Below are positions 1 to 6,353 of a stretch of DNA of 9,280 bases, piece by piece. The notes below the pieces were generated by a model that saw only the letters and a list, made by a program, of their open reading frames with translations, made no database searches and had not been told where the DNA came from. Source of the stretch: an uncultured Lachnospiraceae bacterium (GTDB taxonomy: Bacteria; Bacillota; Clostridia; Lachnospirales; Lachnospiraceae); assembly GCA_910588125.1 (NCBI GenBank), contig CAJUPI010000089.1, forward strand, positions 1 through 9,280, given 5' to 3'. Position numbers and translations under genes: made by a program. Positions within the stretch are counted from its first letter, which is position 1. Each line of letters starts with the position of its first letter.

Positions 1-15
1 TGAGTATGCGAATGC

Positions 16-22
16 AAGGAGG
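16..22 (+). promoter_or_regulatory. Ribosome-binding site of efp
   Basis: AAGGAGG lies 8 nt upstream of the ATG at 31, which supports that start. The promoter of efp is not visible, because only 30 nt precede the gene. Confidence 0.85.
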
Positions 23-30
23 AATATCAC

Positions 31-588
31 ATGATTTCAGCAGGTGATTTTAGAAACGGTATTACTTTGGAGATTGACGGTTCCGTATATCAGATTGTTG
101 AGTTTCAGCATGTAAAGCCAGGTAAGGGAGCTGCTTTTGTCCGGACAAAAATCAAAAATGTCATGACAGGTTCCGTTGTGGAGCGGACCTTCCGCCCGAC
201 TGAGAAATTCCCGGCGGCGAGAATTGACCGTGTGGACATGCAGTATTTGTATGCAGACGGTGATTTGTTCAATTTCATGAATATGGACAACTATGAACAG
301 GTGGCGCTGGCACAGGATGTGATCGGCGATGCTCTGAAATTCGTGAAGGAAAATGAGAGCGTAAAGGTTTGCTCTTATAATGGAAAGGTATTTTCTGTAG
401 AGCCGCCGCTGTTTGTGGAGCTGGAGATTACCAACACCGAGCCAGGCTTTAAGGGCGACACGGCGCAGGGGGCGACCAAGCCGGCTACCGTGGAGACAGG
501 GGCCACCGTATATGTTCCGCTGTTTGTCGACAACGGAGACAAAATTAAGATTGATACCCGTACCGGTGAGTATCTGTCCAGAGCATAA
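31..588 (+). CDS. efp: Elongation factor P
   Basis: Elongation factor P, a cytoplasmic tRNA-shaped protein that binds between the ribosomal P and E sites and relieves stalling at consecutive prolines. At 185 residues it has the usual full length. The N-terminal KOW-like domain (about 1-62) carries the loop P30-G31-K32-G33. Lys32 is at the tip that contacts the peptidyl transferase centre, and in other bacteria the equivalent lysine is post-translationally modified. The residue is Lys and not Arg, so an EarP/rhamnose system is not expected. No modification gene is in the window, so the modification type is open. OB-type domains II (about 66-125) and III (about 129-185) follow, ending in the characteristic TRTGEYLSRA. 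The ATG has a strong AAGGAGG. A terminator follows about 90 nt after the stop, so the gene is probably transcribed separately from the group downstream. Confidence 0.98.
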   Translation: MISAGDFRNGITLEIDGSVYQIVEFQHVKPGKGAAFVRTKIKNVMTGSVVERTFRPTEKFPAARIDRVDMQYLYADGDLFNFMNMDNYEQVALAQDVIGDALKFVKENESVKVCSYNGKVFSVEPPLFVELEITNTEPGFKGDTAQGATKPATVETGATVYVPLFVDNGDKIKIDTRTGEYLSRA

Positions 589-675
589 GAACACGGCAAA
601 GTCCAAAGAGCAGTGTGGCTGCAAAGTCAGGACAGCTGCCGGATGGCTTTGAACCTGGATGATGAGAAAGCAAGT

Positions 676-705
676 AAAAGCCAGACCTTGTAGTGTCTGG
701 TTTTT
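676..705 (+). terminator. Rho-independent terminator after efp
   Basis: CCAGAC (681-686) and GTCTGG (695-700) form a 6-bp GC-rich stem with an 8-nt loop. The stem extends by G680-T701 and by AAAA (676-679) against TTTT (702-705), so the T-run directly follows the core stem. This is a classic intrinsic terminator for + strand transcription out of efp. It also argues that the genes from 750 onward have their own promoter in 700-745, although I could not identify convincing -35/-10 boxes there. The rest of 589-749 holds nothing else I can support. Confidence 0.85.
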
Positions 706-737
706 CTTATAGAAGAGAGTGGGTACTCACAGGGAAT

Positions 738-744
738 GGAGGAG
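738..744 (+). promoter_or_regulatory. Ribosome-binding site fixing the start of the fusion enzyme
   Basis: GGAGGAG sits 5 nt before the ATG at 750. An in-frame ATG at 693 lies inside the terminator hairpin loop/stem and has no Shine-Dalgarno, so 750 is preferred. Confidence 0.85.
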
Positions 745-749
745 AAATT

Positions 750-1547
750 ATGAGAGCTATTGCAAAAATTCGGGAGGATATCGCTGCCTGTGACAAAGAA
801 TTGGCCCGGCTTCTGGCCCGGCGTATGGATTGTATCGGAGAGGTTATTGCTTATAAGAAATCACATGGTATGCCGATTTTGCAACCGGAGCAGGAAGCCA
901 GACAGAGAAAGCTGCTGGCAGACATTTTGGATGGAGCGCCCTATGAAGAGGAGCAGCTGCAAGTATTTGAGTGCATTTTGAAAATGAGTAAGAAGGTACA
1001 GGCGAAGGCGCTGTTTGCCCGGAATATTGCTTTGATCGGCTTTATGGGAGCGGGCAAGAGCACGGTATCTCATTGCCTGAAGGATATGCTGGCAATGGAA
1101 GAGGTGGAGACTGACGCCATGATTGTTGAGGCAGAGGGAATGGCAATTACTGATATTTTTGCCAAATATGGAGAGCCTTATTTCCGCAATTGCGAGAGCA
1201 ATGCTATCATTGAATTGCAGGATCGCCGCCAGGTGATTATCTCCTGCGGGGGAGGCGCCGTGATGCGGGATGAGAATGTGGAAAATTTAAAAAAAAGCAG
1301 CCAGATAGTGCTTTTGACTGCCACTCCCGAGACTACATTGGAGAGAGTAAAGGATTCGGATGAGCGGCCGATTTTGAACGGCCACATGAATGTGGAATAT
1401 ATTGCACAGCTGATGGAAAAACGCAGGGAAAAATATGAGGAAGCGGCGGATATTGTGATTGCCACTGACGGGAAAACCGTGATAGAGATTTGCGAAGAAC
1501 TAATTCGGAAGCTGAATGGGATGGAAGGCGGCCGGGAAGAAAATTGA
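750..1547 (+). CDS. Bifunctional chorismate mutase (AroQ type)-shikimate kinase
   Basis: A 265-residue fusion of two shikimate-pathway enzymes. Residues 1-90 are an all-helical AroQ-type chorismate mutase (chorismate to prephenate): IRE at 7-9, R24/R25, K36/K37, GMPI at 40-43, E49, S80 and Q84 match catalytic positions of the E. coli enzyme. Residues 91-265 are shikimate kinase (ATP-dependent 3-phosphorylation of shikimate): Walker A GFMGAGKST (97-105), shikimate-binding D122 in an ETD version of the usual DxD, GEPYFR ending at R146, CGGG (166-169), lid ERP with R206, and R226/Y229 before EEAAD. The substituted positions are Q45 and Q48 in the mutase, where the family usually has Asp and Arg, and E120 in the kinase DxD. 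The mutase and kinase steps are not consecutive in the pathway, so the fusion is more likely co-regulation than channelling. It is followed 21 nt later by argS. Confidence 0.93.
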   Translation: MRAIAKIREDIAACDKELARLLARRMDCIGEVIAYKKSHGMPILQPEQEARQRKLLADILDGAPYEEEQLQVFECILKMSKKVQAKALFARNIALIGFMGAGKSTVSHCLKDMLAMEEVETDAMIVEAEGMAITDIFAKYGEPYFRNCESNAIIELQDRRQVIISCGGGAVMRDENVENLKKSSQIVLLTATPETTLERVKDSDERPILNGHMNVEYIAQLMEKRREKYEEAADIVIATDGKTVIEICEELIRKLNGMEGGREEN

Positions 1548-1554
1548 GCGGTAG

Positions 1555-1560
1555 AAGGAG
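1555..1560 (+). promoter_or_regulatory. Ribosome-binding site supporting the GTG start of argS
   Basis: AAGGAG lies 8 nt before the GTG at 1569. No alternative ATG nearby has comparable support, and the N-terminal domain aligns from this codon. Confidence 0.8.
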
Positions 1561-1568
1561 AAATTAAC

Positions 1569-3398
1569 GTGAAGAAAATTCTTGATTTGATTTCGGCCCG
1601 GATGGAAGAGGCATTTTTGGCGTGTGGCTATGAGGCACATTATGCAAAGGTGGTGATTTCCAACCGGCCGGATCTGTGTGAATATCAGTGCAATGGGGCG
1701 ATGGCGGCGGCCAAAGCTTATCGGAAAAAACCGATTGACATTGCCAATGAGGTGGTAGCGGCTTTAAACGGAATGGTTGAGGCCACGAATATATTTTCCG
1801 AAATCAATGCCGTGATGCCGGGATTTATCAATTTGTGTCTGGCAGGCGGTTTTTTGGCGGATTATCTGAATGGAATGCAAAAGGAAGATAAGCTGGGACT
1901 GGACGAGCCGGGGCAGGGGGAGACTGTGATTGTGGATTATGGTGGGGCCAATGTAGCCAAGCCCTTACACGTCGGACATCTGCGCTCAGCCGTGATCGGG
2001 GAAAGCATCCGGCGGCTGGGGACATATTTGGGCTATCACATGATCGGGGATGTGCATCTGGGAGACTGGGGCTTGCAGATGGGGCTGATCATCGAAGAAC
2101 TGCGGGAGAGAAAGCCAGAACTGGTGTATTTTCAGGAGGATTACCAGGGAGAGTATCCCAAGCAGGCGCCCTTTACAATCGCAGAGTTGGAGGATATCTA
2201 TCCCAGTGCGAGTGCGAAATCAAAAAAAGAAGAGAGCTTTAAAGAACGGGCACAGCAGGCGACGCTTAAGCTGCAGGGCGGCTATGCGCCTTATGTCGCA
2301 ATTTGGAAGCACATTATGGCGGTTTCCCTGGCAGATCTTAAGAAAAACTATGGCAATCTGGATGTGAATTTTGATCTGTGGAAGGGGGAGAGCGATGCGG
2401 GGCCCTACATTCCCTGGCTGATTCAGGATCTGCAGGAAAAGGGCCTGGCACGGGAGAGCCAGGGGGCATTGGTGGTAGATATCACAGAGGACAGCGATTC
2501 TAAGGAGCTGCCGCCTTGCATTGTGCAGAAATCGGACGGCGCGGCTCTGTATGCCACGACAGACCTGGGAACCATGCTGGAACGGGAAAAGCTGTATGCG
2601 CCGAAGCGTTATATCTACATTGCCGATAAGCGGCAGGAGCTGCATTATACGCAGATTTTCCGGGTGGCTAAAAAGGCTGGTTATGTGCCGGCGGAGACTC
2701 CGATGGATTATATCGGTTTCGGAACCATGAACGGGAAGGACGGGAAGCCGTTTAAAACCCGTGACGGCGGTGTGATGCGTTTGGAGCTGCTGATTGCCGA
2801 TATTGAAGAGGCGGTTTATGACAGGATACGGGAGAACCGGGAAGTTTTGGCGGAGCCGGAGGACGGGACAGAAGAAAGGGCAAAAGCAGAGCAGATGACG
2901 GAAGAGGAGGCCCGGGCAATAGCAAAAATCGTCGGGCTGGCGGCGCTCAAATACGGGGATCTTTCAAATCAGGCCGCCAAGGATTATATCTTTGATATGG
3001 ATCGCTTTACTTCTTTTACCGGAAATACCGGGCCGTACCTGCTCTACACGATTGTGCGGATCCGCTCAATTCTCAAGAACTACCAGGAGGCCGGCGGCAG
3101 TGCAGGCAGTGCAAAGATTCTTCCGGCAAACGGGGCTGCCGAGCGGGAACTGATGCTTGAGCTGACACGTTATAATGAGGTGATGGTGGCGGCATTTGCT
3201 GAACTGGCGCCGCATAAAATCTGCCAGTATGTCTATGAGCTGGCGAATGCTTTTAATGGCTTTTACCGGGATAATAAAATTCTTACGCAGGAAGATAAGG
3301 ACAGGCAGGCCGGATGGATTCAGCTGATTACCCTGACACAGGATGTGCTGGTGGCAGGAATTCAGGTGTTAGGCTTTGACGCACCGGAACGGATGTAA
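1569..3398 (+). CDS. argS: Arginyl-tRNA synthetase
   Basis: Class I aminoacyl-tRNA synthetase that charges tRNA-Arg with arginine in the cytoplasm, 609 residues and full length. The N-terminal Add-1 tRNA-binding domain covers about 1-95. The Rossmann catalytic core carries the HIGH motif as HVGH (134-137) within ANVAKPLHVGHLRS, and GDVHLGDWGLQ at 160-170. The KMSK position is replaced by DGKPFKTRDGG (391-401), the form also found in the E. coli enzyme and common in this family, so it is not a defect. The DALR anticodon-binding domain starts near GNTGPYLLYTIVRIRSIL (485-502) and the protein ends in a typical LGFDAPERM. It starts with GTG 21 nt after the fusion enzyme, with an AAGGAG site. No T-box leader is visible upstream. 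It is followed 27 nt later by the BMP-domain gene. Confidence 0.97.
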   Translation: MKKILDLISARMEEAFLACGYEAHYAKVVISNRPDLCEYQCNGAMAAAKAYRKKPIDIANEVVAALNGMVEATNIFSEINAVMPGFINLCLAGGFLADYLNGMQKEDKLGLDEPGQGETVIVDYGGANVAKPLHVGHLRSAVIGESIRRLGTYLGYHMIGDVHLGDWGLQMGLIIEELRERKPELVYFQEDYQGEYPKQAPFTIAELEDIYPSASAKSKKEESFKERAQQATLKLQGGYAPYVAIWKHIMAVSLADLKKNYGNLDVNFDLWKGESDAGPYIPWLIQDLQEKGLARESQGALVVDITEDSDSKELPPCIVQKSDGAALYATTDLGTMLEREKLYAPKRYIYIADKRQELHYTQIFRVAKKAGYVPAETPMDYIGFGTMNGKDGKPFKTRDGGVMRLELLIADIEEAVYDRIRENREVLAEPEDGTEERAKAEQMTEEEARAIAKIVGLAALKYGDLSNQAAKDYIFDMDRFTSFTGNTGPYLLYTIVRIRSILKNYQEAGGSAGSAKILPANGAAERELMLELTRYNEVMVAAFAELAPHKICQYVYELANAFNGFYRDNKILTQEDKDRQAGWIQLITLTQDVLVAGIQVLGFDAPERM

Positions 3399-3412
3399 AC
3401 AATAGCGGGTGA

Positions 3413-3418
3413 AAGGAG
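3413..3418 (+). promoter_or_regulatory. Ribosome-binding site fixing the start of the BMP-domain gene
   Basis: AAGGAG is 7 nt before the ATG at 3426 but only 4 nt before the adjoining in-frame TTG at 3423, so ATG is the likely start. Confidence 0.8.
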
Positions 3419-3425
3419 CATTTTG

Positions 3426-5402
3426 ATGGCTTTATACGATTATAGCGGCGCTCTGCGGCAGGGGCGGAGGCGGTATCAGGAAGCGGTATCCAAAGGACAG
3501 TATCCTTACCTGCCGGTATTGGATGATATCCTGGCAAATACGGATATTGTGTCAGAGGTAAATCTGGGAGTGATCGACATTCCGCTGGAACGGGTGGTGG
3601 GAACGAAAACACAGGGCCGGACACAGGCATTTGCCAGCAATTTTATGCCTCTTTTGGGAGAACGGTCGGAGTTCGGGGCTAAGTGGGCGTATCTTTATGA
3701 TCATCAGATTGAGGAAGGGATTCATGATCCGATCCTGGCTTATGAGTTTATGAACCGCTTCTATGTCCAGGAAGGGAATAAGCGGGTCAGCGTATTGAAA
3801 TACGTGCATGCTTACAGCATTACCGCATCCGTGATACGGCTGATCCCGCGGCGCAGTGATGACCGGGATACTAAGCTGTACTATGAATTCCTTGATTTTT
3901 ATCAGGTCTCCTTTAACTGTGATGTCTGGTTCAGCAGAGAAGGCAGCTACAAGAGGCTTTTAGAAGCCATGGGGAAAAAGCCGGATGAAATCTGGTCTGA
4001 GGATGAAAGGCAATATTTTAAGGCGACTTACGATCGGTTCTCCAAGGTGTTTTATCATGAGCGCACCGAAGAACTCGAGCTGACCGCATCGGATGCCTTC
4101 CTAAAATATGTGGAATTTTTCAGCTATGAGGTGGCGAAGGAGCGGACCGCGGATCAGATGAAAAAGGATCTGCTCCGGATTTGGGATGAGCTGCTTTTGA
4201 CATCCCGCGGCAGTGAGATTGCGCTGGTAGAAAAGCCGGAGGTGAAGGAAAGCTCTTCCCCGAAGCTTTTGAACTGGCTCATTCCGGGTACCACGGTAGA
4301 ACCGGAGATGTTAAAGCCGGCCTTTATCTATTTAAAGAGCAAGGAGAGCTCCAGCTGGGTCTATGCACATGAATTGGGGCGGATGGATTTGGAGCAGCGC
4401 TTTGGCGGCCGGATGGAAACCCGCTCGTATGAGGATGTGGAGACAGAGGAGGCGCTTTTACAGACGATTGATGCGGCGGTGGCCGAGGGGTGCAATGTAA
4501 TCTTTACCGTGGCGCCGCAGATGGCGGCAGGCAGCGTTAAGGCGGCTATCAAATATCCCAAGCTGAGAATATTTAATTGTTCGGTCAATATGTCATATTC
4601 CTCTATCCGTACCTATTATGCCCGCATGTATGAGCCGAAGTTTTTAATGGGCGCACTGGCGGCGGCAATGAGTGAGCAGGAGAAGCTGGGCTATCTTGCA
4701 GATTATCCGATCTATGGCATGGTATCTAATATCAATGCCTTTGCTATGGGAGCGCGGATGATCAATCCACGGGCAAAGATCTATCTGAAATGGACCGGCC
4801 TCAGGGAACATCATTGCCGGAAGGAGCTGGAACAGGAAGGGATTACGCATATATCCGGTGAAGACTTGATCACGCCAAGCAAAGCATCCCGGGAGTTCGG
4901 CCTGTACTGTAAGACTCCGGACGGGACGGTTGAGAATCTTGCCACCTCTCTGGTGAACTGGGGTAGATTCTATGAACAGATAGTGAACCAGATCTGTCGG
5001 GGAGAGCAGGAGGACAAGAGCCTGAAGGGAAAGAAGGCGATCAATTACTGGTGGGGGATGTCTGCCGATGTGATTGATGTGATTTGCTCCAAGAATCTTC
5101 CTTCCAGCACTCAGCGCCTGATCGATTTTCTGCGATGGTCGATTCGCTGCGGGTCTTTCCACCCGTTTGACGGAAAGATCTATGCCCAGAAGGGGCAGAT
5201 AATCGGCGAGGAAGGCCGCGGCCTGACACCAGAGGAGATCATTCGTATGGGATGGCTGTGCGACAATGTGGCCGGACAGATTCCGGCGATTGAGCTGTTT
5301 AAGCCGGAAGCCCAGGCAATGATTCGCGCAAATGGCGTCAAGGCGGAGGCGACGGGTACGGAGGAGAAAAAAGGTGAAAATTCTGGTACTGGCAGACTGT
5401 GA
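3426..5402 (+). CDS. Cytosolic ParB/sulfiredoxin-like plus BMP-family domain protein
   Basis: A 658-residue protein of unknown function. Residues about 43-145 resemble a ParB/sulfiredoxin-type fold: an N-terminal strand-rich motif VNLGVIDIPLERVVG (45-59), then VQEGNKRVSVLKYV (114-127), where EGNKR recalls the G-E-R-R or G-C-H-R phosphate-binding signature of that superfamily. About 150-290 is a charged, mostly helical linker. About 297-625 is a BMP/PnrA/Med-type periplasmic-binding-protein fold: AFIYLKSKESSSWVYAHELGR (299-319), YYARMYEPKFLMGALA (397-412), NINAFAMGARMINP (435-448), NLATSLVNWGRFYEQIV (504-520), HPFDGKIYAQKG (579-590). There is no signal peptide or lipobox, so unlike transport BMP lipoproteins it should be cytoplasmic, as is also inferred for the competence regulator Med-like proteins without export signals. 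The BMP domain suggests nucleoside-like ligand binding. Its end overlaps the downstream phosphoesterase by 29 nt. The BMP call is firm, the ParB-like call is inference. Confidence 0.75.
   Translation: MALYDYSGALRQGRRRYQEAVSKGQYPYLPVLDDILANTDIVSEVNLGVIDIPLERVVGTKTQGRTQAFASNFMPLLGERSEFGAKWAYLYDHQIEEGIHDPILAYEFMNRFYVQEGNKRVSVLKYVHAYSITASVIRLIPRRSDDRDTKLYYEFLDFYQVSFNCDVWFSREGSYKRLLEAMGKKPDEIWSEDERQYFKATYDRFSKVFYHERTEELELTASDAFLKYVEFFSYEVAKERTADQMKKDLLRIWDELLLTSRGSEIALVEKPEVKESSSPKLLNWLIPGTTVEPEMLKPAFIYLKSKESSSWVYAHELGRMDLEQRFGGRMETRSYEDVETEEALLQTIDAAVAEGCNVIFTVAPQMAAGSVKAAIKYPKLRIFNCSVNMSYSSIRTYYARMYEPKFLMGALAAAMSEQEKLGYLADYPIYGMVSNINAFAMGARMINPRAKIYLKWTGLREHHCRKELEQEGITHISGEDLITPSKASREFGLYCKTPDGTVENLATSLVNWGRFYEQIVNQICRGEQEDKSLKGKKAINYWWGMSADVIDVICSKNLPSSTQRLIDFLRWSIRCGSFHPFDGKIYAQKGQIIGEEGRGLTPEEIIRMGWLCDNVAGQIPAIELFKPEAQAMIRANGVKAEATGTEEKKGENSGTGRL
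5360..5366 (+). promoter_or_regulatory. Ribosome-binding site inside the BMP gene, fixing the phosphoesterase start
   Basis: GGAGGAG lies 7 nt before the GTG at 5374, within the last codons of the upstream gene. It favours GTG over the in-frame ATG at 5332, which would add an arginine-rich 14-residue leader unlike any metallophosphoesterase N-terminus. Confidence 0.85.
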
Positions 5403-6015
5403 ATCGAAGTCATTATATGAATATTTTACACCGGAGAAAATTTCCGGGGTGGATTTGATCCTGGCTTGTGGAGATCTGAAGCAAAATTATCTGGATTTCT
5501 TTGCCAGTATGTCCAGTGCGCCGGTATTGTTCGTGATGGGAAATCATGATGAGCCTTACAGCCAAAATTCTTACGGCGGATGTATCTGCATTGAAGATGA
5601 TATCTTTGTGTTCCGGGGAGTCCGGATCCTGGGGCTGGGTGGCTCTATGCGCTATCTGCCCCAGGCGGAGAATCAATATACAGAGCGCGAAATGCGCCGC
5701 CGGATTCGCCGGCTGTGGTGGAAACTGAAATGGAACAGAGGATTTGATATTTTAGTCGCGCATGCACCGGCGGCAGGGGTCAATGATTTAGAGGATCTTC
5801 CTCACCGGGGATTTGCCTGCTTTGGCGAGCTGATCCGGCGCTATCGGCCGAAGCTGTTTGTCCATGGGCATGTACATGCCAATTATGGGACGGGTTTTAA
5901 AAGAGTGGATCAGGTCGGTGAGACGACGGTGGTCAATGCTTATGATTATTATATTATTGAATTGCCGGAAGAGGGAGAAAAAACAGTGGGAGCGTTGCTG
6001 GATAAAAACGGGTGA
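5374..6015 (+). CDS. Calcineurin-like metallophosphoesterase
   Basis: A 213-residue, probably cytoplasmic, two-metal phosphoesterase of the calcineurin-like superfamily; the substrate is unknown. The protein starts MKILVLADCES, with the first metal ligand D8. GD (33-34), GNHD (56-59), AH (H130) and HGHVH (164-168) supply the remaining metal and catalytic ligands in correct order. The first block is D-C-E (8-10) where the family normally has DxH, so one metal ligand is changed to Glu or lost. I recall relatives in Lachnospiraceae with the same D-x-E form, so it is likely a subfamily trait. The segment GCICIEDDIFVFRGVRILGLGGSMRY is also typical of that group. The GTG start overlaps the BMP-domain gene by 29 nt, which implies translational coupling and a shared pathway. 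No transmembrane segment or signal peptide is seen. It is the last + strand gene before a convergent gene. Confidence 0.9.
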   Translation: MKILVLADCESKSLYEYFTPEKISGVDLILACGDLKQNYLDFFASMSSAPVLFVMGNHDEPYSQNSYGGCICIEDDIFVFRGVRILGLGGSMRYLPQAENQYTEREMRRRIRRLWWKLKWNRGFDILVAHAPAAGVNDLEDLPHRGFACFGELIRRYRPKLFVHGHVHANYGTGFKRVDQVGETTVVNAYDYYIIELPEEGEKTVGALLDKNG

Positions 6016-6087
6016 GAAATGGCAGGATTCCGGAGAAAGAGACGCGGAGGTTGCCAATGTTATTTCGTTAATTATCTCAGAAGGTAC

Positions 6088-6133
6088 GCCATGGAAAAAG
6101 CAGCCGACCATTTCCCGTCCCTTTTTCCATGGC
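6088..6133. repeat. Perfect 13-bp inverted repeat, possible bidirectional terminator
   Basis: GCCATGGAAAAAG (6088-6100) is exactly complementary to CTTTTTCCATGGC (6121-6133), with a 20-nt spacer. It lies 72 nt after the phosphoesterase stop. The A-rich inner part of the arm is not in the usual place for an intrinsic terminator (no T-run follows the closing arm), so termination is only one option. A protein-binding site or transposon scar is also possible. Confidence 0.6.
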
Positions 6134-6165
6134 TGAGTATTCTTAAAGCTAAACGGAATGACATT

Positions 6166-6331
6166 GGAGTGCAAAACAAACCGCCCGCCATTTTTCTATC
6201 CTGTGTTCGGATGGCTCATGTACAGCACCGTCTGCTCTTAATGGACAAAGTCCGCTAAATACCAGACAGTATGTTCGTGAACAGCCGGACACAAGGATAA
6301 GAGAAATGACGGACGGTTTGTTTTGTACCCC
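6166..6331. repeat. Long imperfect palindrome, MITE/REP-like element
   Basis: The two halves pair almost from end to end. 6166-6183 pairs with 6314-6331 with one mismatch and one G-T. 6185-6197 pairs with 6300-6312 with one mismatch and one G-T. 6198-6210 pairs with 6285-6298 with one bulged base and one G-T. A weaker inner stem leads to GGAC-AAA-GTCC (6243-6253) at the tip. The outer stem is A/T-rich (GCAAAACAAACC against GGTTTGTTTTGT). Many differences are G-T compatible or compensatory, as in a structure under selection or an aged mobile palindrome. No transposase is encoded and no clear target-site duplication is seen. It sits between convergent gene ends, the common place for such elements, and could terminate transcription from both sides. 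Confidence 0.75.
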
Positions 6332-6353
6332 TTTGGTCTCTATATATTTTGCT

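Larger units (their letters stand above)
6016..6353. other. Convergent intergenic region with two inverted-repeat structures
   Basis: This 338-nt stretch lies between the stop codons of the phosphoesterase (+) and the activase-related gene (-). It contains no credible gene. It holds a 13-bp perfect inverted repeat (6088-6133) and a long imperfect palindrome (6166-6331), leaving only 6016-6087, 6134-6165 and 6332-6353 without evident structure. Confidence 0.85.

Noticed and set aside
1..3. TGA at the window start as the stop codon of an upstream gene
   Set aside because: It may be, but with no preceding sequence the frame cannot be tested.
37..624. A 195-codon open frame on the - strand across efp
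   Set aside because: Antisense to the well-conserved elongation factor P, with low-complexity composition and no domain signature.
589..749. T-box or riboswitch leader upstream of the fusion enzyme and argS
   Set aside because: No T-box-like AGGGTGGNACCGCG block or antiterminator pair is present. The only clear structure is the efp terminator.
2740..2772. Missing KMSK motif in argS as a sign of inactivation
   Set aside because: The DGKPFKTR form is a known variant shared with E. coli ArgS, and the rest of the enzyme is intact.
6019..6258. A 79-codon + strand frame starting 3 nt after the phosphoesterase stop
   Set aside because: No Shine-Dalgarno sequence, and most of it runs through the two inverted repeats. 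The peptide has no recognisable features.
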